Positions 5,567 to 6,137 of a stretch of DNA of 6,137 nucleotides are shown in pieces. The DNA is taken from NCBI GenBank assembly GCA_030271555.1, contig JARXKQ010000077.1:1-6137 (forward strand). The letters are read 5' to 3'. Below the pieces are notes generated by a model, which saw nothing but the letters and a program-made list of their open reading frames with translations, was not told where the DNA came from and searched no databases. The translations under genes were made by a program, and so were the position numbers. The stretch comes from Chloroflexota bacterium (GTDB taxonomy: Bacteria > Chloroflexota > Limnocylindria > Limnocylindrales > CSP1-4). How positions within the stretch are numbered: position 1 is the stretch's first letter; each line of letters opens with the position of its first letter.

Positions 5567-6137
5567 ATGTCGCTCGACAAGTACAACAAGAAGCGCGACT
5601 TCAAAAAGACGCCCGAGCCGGCGGGTGTCGTTGGCGCACCACCCAAGGGGTCGCGCCGGTACGTCGTTCAGCGCCACCGCGCGACGCGACTGCACTACGA
5701 CTTCCGGCTCGAGATCGACGGCGTGCTCATGTCGTGGGCGGTGCCGCGCGGCCCATCGCTGAACCCGGCCGATCGGCGCATGGCGGTCCACGTGGAGGAC
5801 CATCCCCTCTCCTACTTCGACTTCGAGGGCGTGATCCCCAAGGGTGAGTACGGCGGCGGCGATGTCATCGTCTGGGACTGGGGCACGTTCGAGTCGGAAG
5901 AGACGAGTGATCCGGGCAAGGCCGTCGAGAACGGCGAGCTCAAGTTCGCGCTCAACGGCGAGAAGCTCCACGGCCGCTTCACCATCGTGCGGACGCGCGG
6001 CTACAACAAAGGCCAGGACGACTGGCTGCTCATCCACAAGAAGGACGCGTTCGCCGACCCGAGCTGGGATGTTGACGCGCTTCCGCGATCGGTCAAGACC
6101 GGACGCACGAACGAGGAGGTCAAGGAAGGCCGCGACG
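5567..6137 (+). CDS. ligD: LigD-type 3'-phosphoesterase domain protein (N-terminal part), 3' partial
   Basis: N-terminal 190 residues of a bacterial non-homologous end-joining protein. The phosphoesterase domain removes 3'-phosphate and 3'-ribonucleoside from DNA ends before sealing; it works with Ku. The domain covers about 5-160. Catalytic and Mn-binding residues can be matched to the Pseudomonas aeruginosa LigD residues His42, His48, Asp50, Arg52, His84 and Tyr88: here His37, His43, Asp45 and Arg47 (QRHRATRLHYDFRLE), His79 (VEDHP) and Tyr83. Further signatures are SWAVPRGPSLNP (56-67) and GVIPKGEYGGGDVIVWDWG (88-106). The following PRSVKTGRTNEEVKEGRD looks like a linker leading to another domain, so a phosphoesterase-ligase(-polymerase) order as in Pseudomonas is likely, but a free-standing phosphoesterase cannot be excluded because the window ends here. 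ATG 5567 fits the family N-terminus (LDKYNKKRDFKKTPEP). No Ku gene is in view. Confidence 0.93.
   Translation, partial: MSLDKYNKKRDFKKTPEPAGVVGAPPKGSRRYVVQRHRATRLHYDFRLEIDGVLMSWAVPRGPSLNPADRRMAVHVEDHPLSYFDFEGVIPKGEYGGGDVIVWDWGTFESEETSDPGKAVENGELKFALNGEKLHGRFTIVRTRGYNKGQDDWLLIHKKDAFADPSWDVDALPRSVKTGRTNEEVKEGRD

Noticed and set aside
1..6137. CRISPR array, insertion sequence, tRNA/rRNA, phage or toxin-antitoxin genes
   Set aside because: No regular spaced repeats, terminal inverted repeats with transposase, RNA gene sequences or toxin-antitoxin-like gene pairs were found on either strand.

Overview
The window is a GC-rich bacterial chromosome segment with six genes, two of them cut by the window edges. 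Class A penicillin-binding protein, OmpR/KdpE-type regulator, AI-2E-family permease and LigD-type end-joining genes together suggest a free-living, probably soil or freshwater, GC-rich bacterium. A Chloroflexota lineage (Limnocylindria-like) or an actinobacterial-type organism fits best. This is inference from gene content and style; the window has no rRNA or other phylogenetic marker.

Layout. Positions 1-2078 (+) hold the C-terminal part of a bifunctional peptidoglycan synthase ending in a Pro/Thr-rich tail. A small membrane-anchored protein of unknown function follows at 2177-2551 (+). Its ribosome-binding site and start codon lie inside a perfect 12-bp inverted repeat. The convergent intergenic region 2552-2729 contains several stem-loops, the best being a bidirectional terminator-like hairpin at 2673-2698. 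A KdpE-like response regulator with an unusual 49-residue Ser/Thr/Gly/Pro tail lies at 2730-3566 (-), with no sensor kinase beside it. Divergent from it is an AI-2E-family permease at 3725-4819 (+).

A compact + strand group follows: a 72-codon acidic ORF (4889-5107), a cupin-like protein (5109-5546) whose start lies one base after the preceding stop, and the N-terminal phosphoesterase domain of a LigD-type protein (5567 to the window end). The permease and LigD genes lack a clear Shine-Dalgarno sequence but share a TAnnCT hexamer exactly 10 bases before ATG, suggesting near-leaderless transcripts. The small membrane protein, the response regulator and the cupin do have Shine-Dalgarno sequences, so both initiation modes seem to be used.

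Working together: the window is mostly ordinary housekeeping and stress functions (wall synthesis, membrane transport, signalling, DNA end repair), not an obvious single system. I saw no mobile element, CRISPR array, tRNA or rRNA. The most interesting items are the start-codon hairpin at 2139-2184, the tailed response regulator, and the acidic-peptide/cupin pair upstream of ligD.
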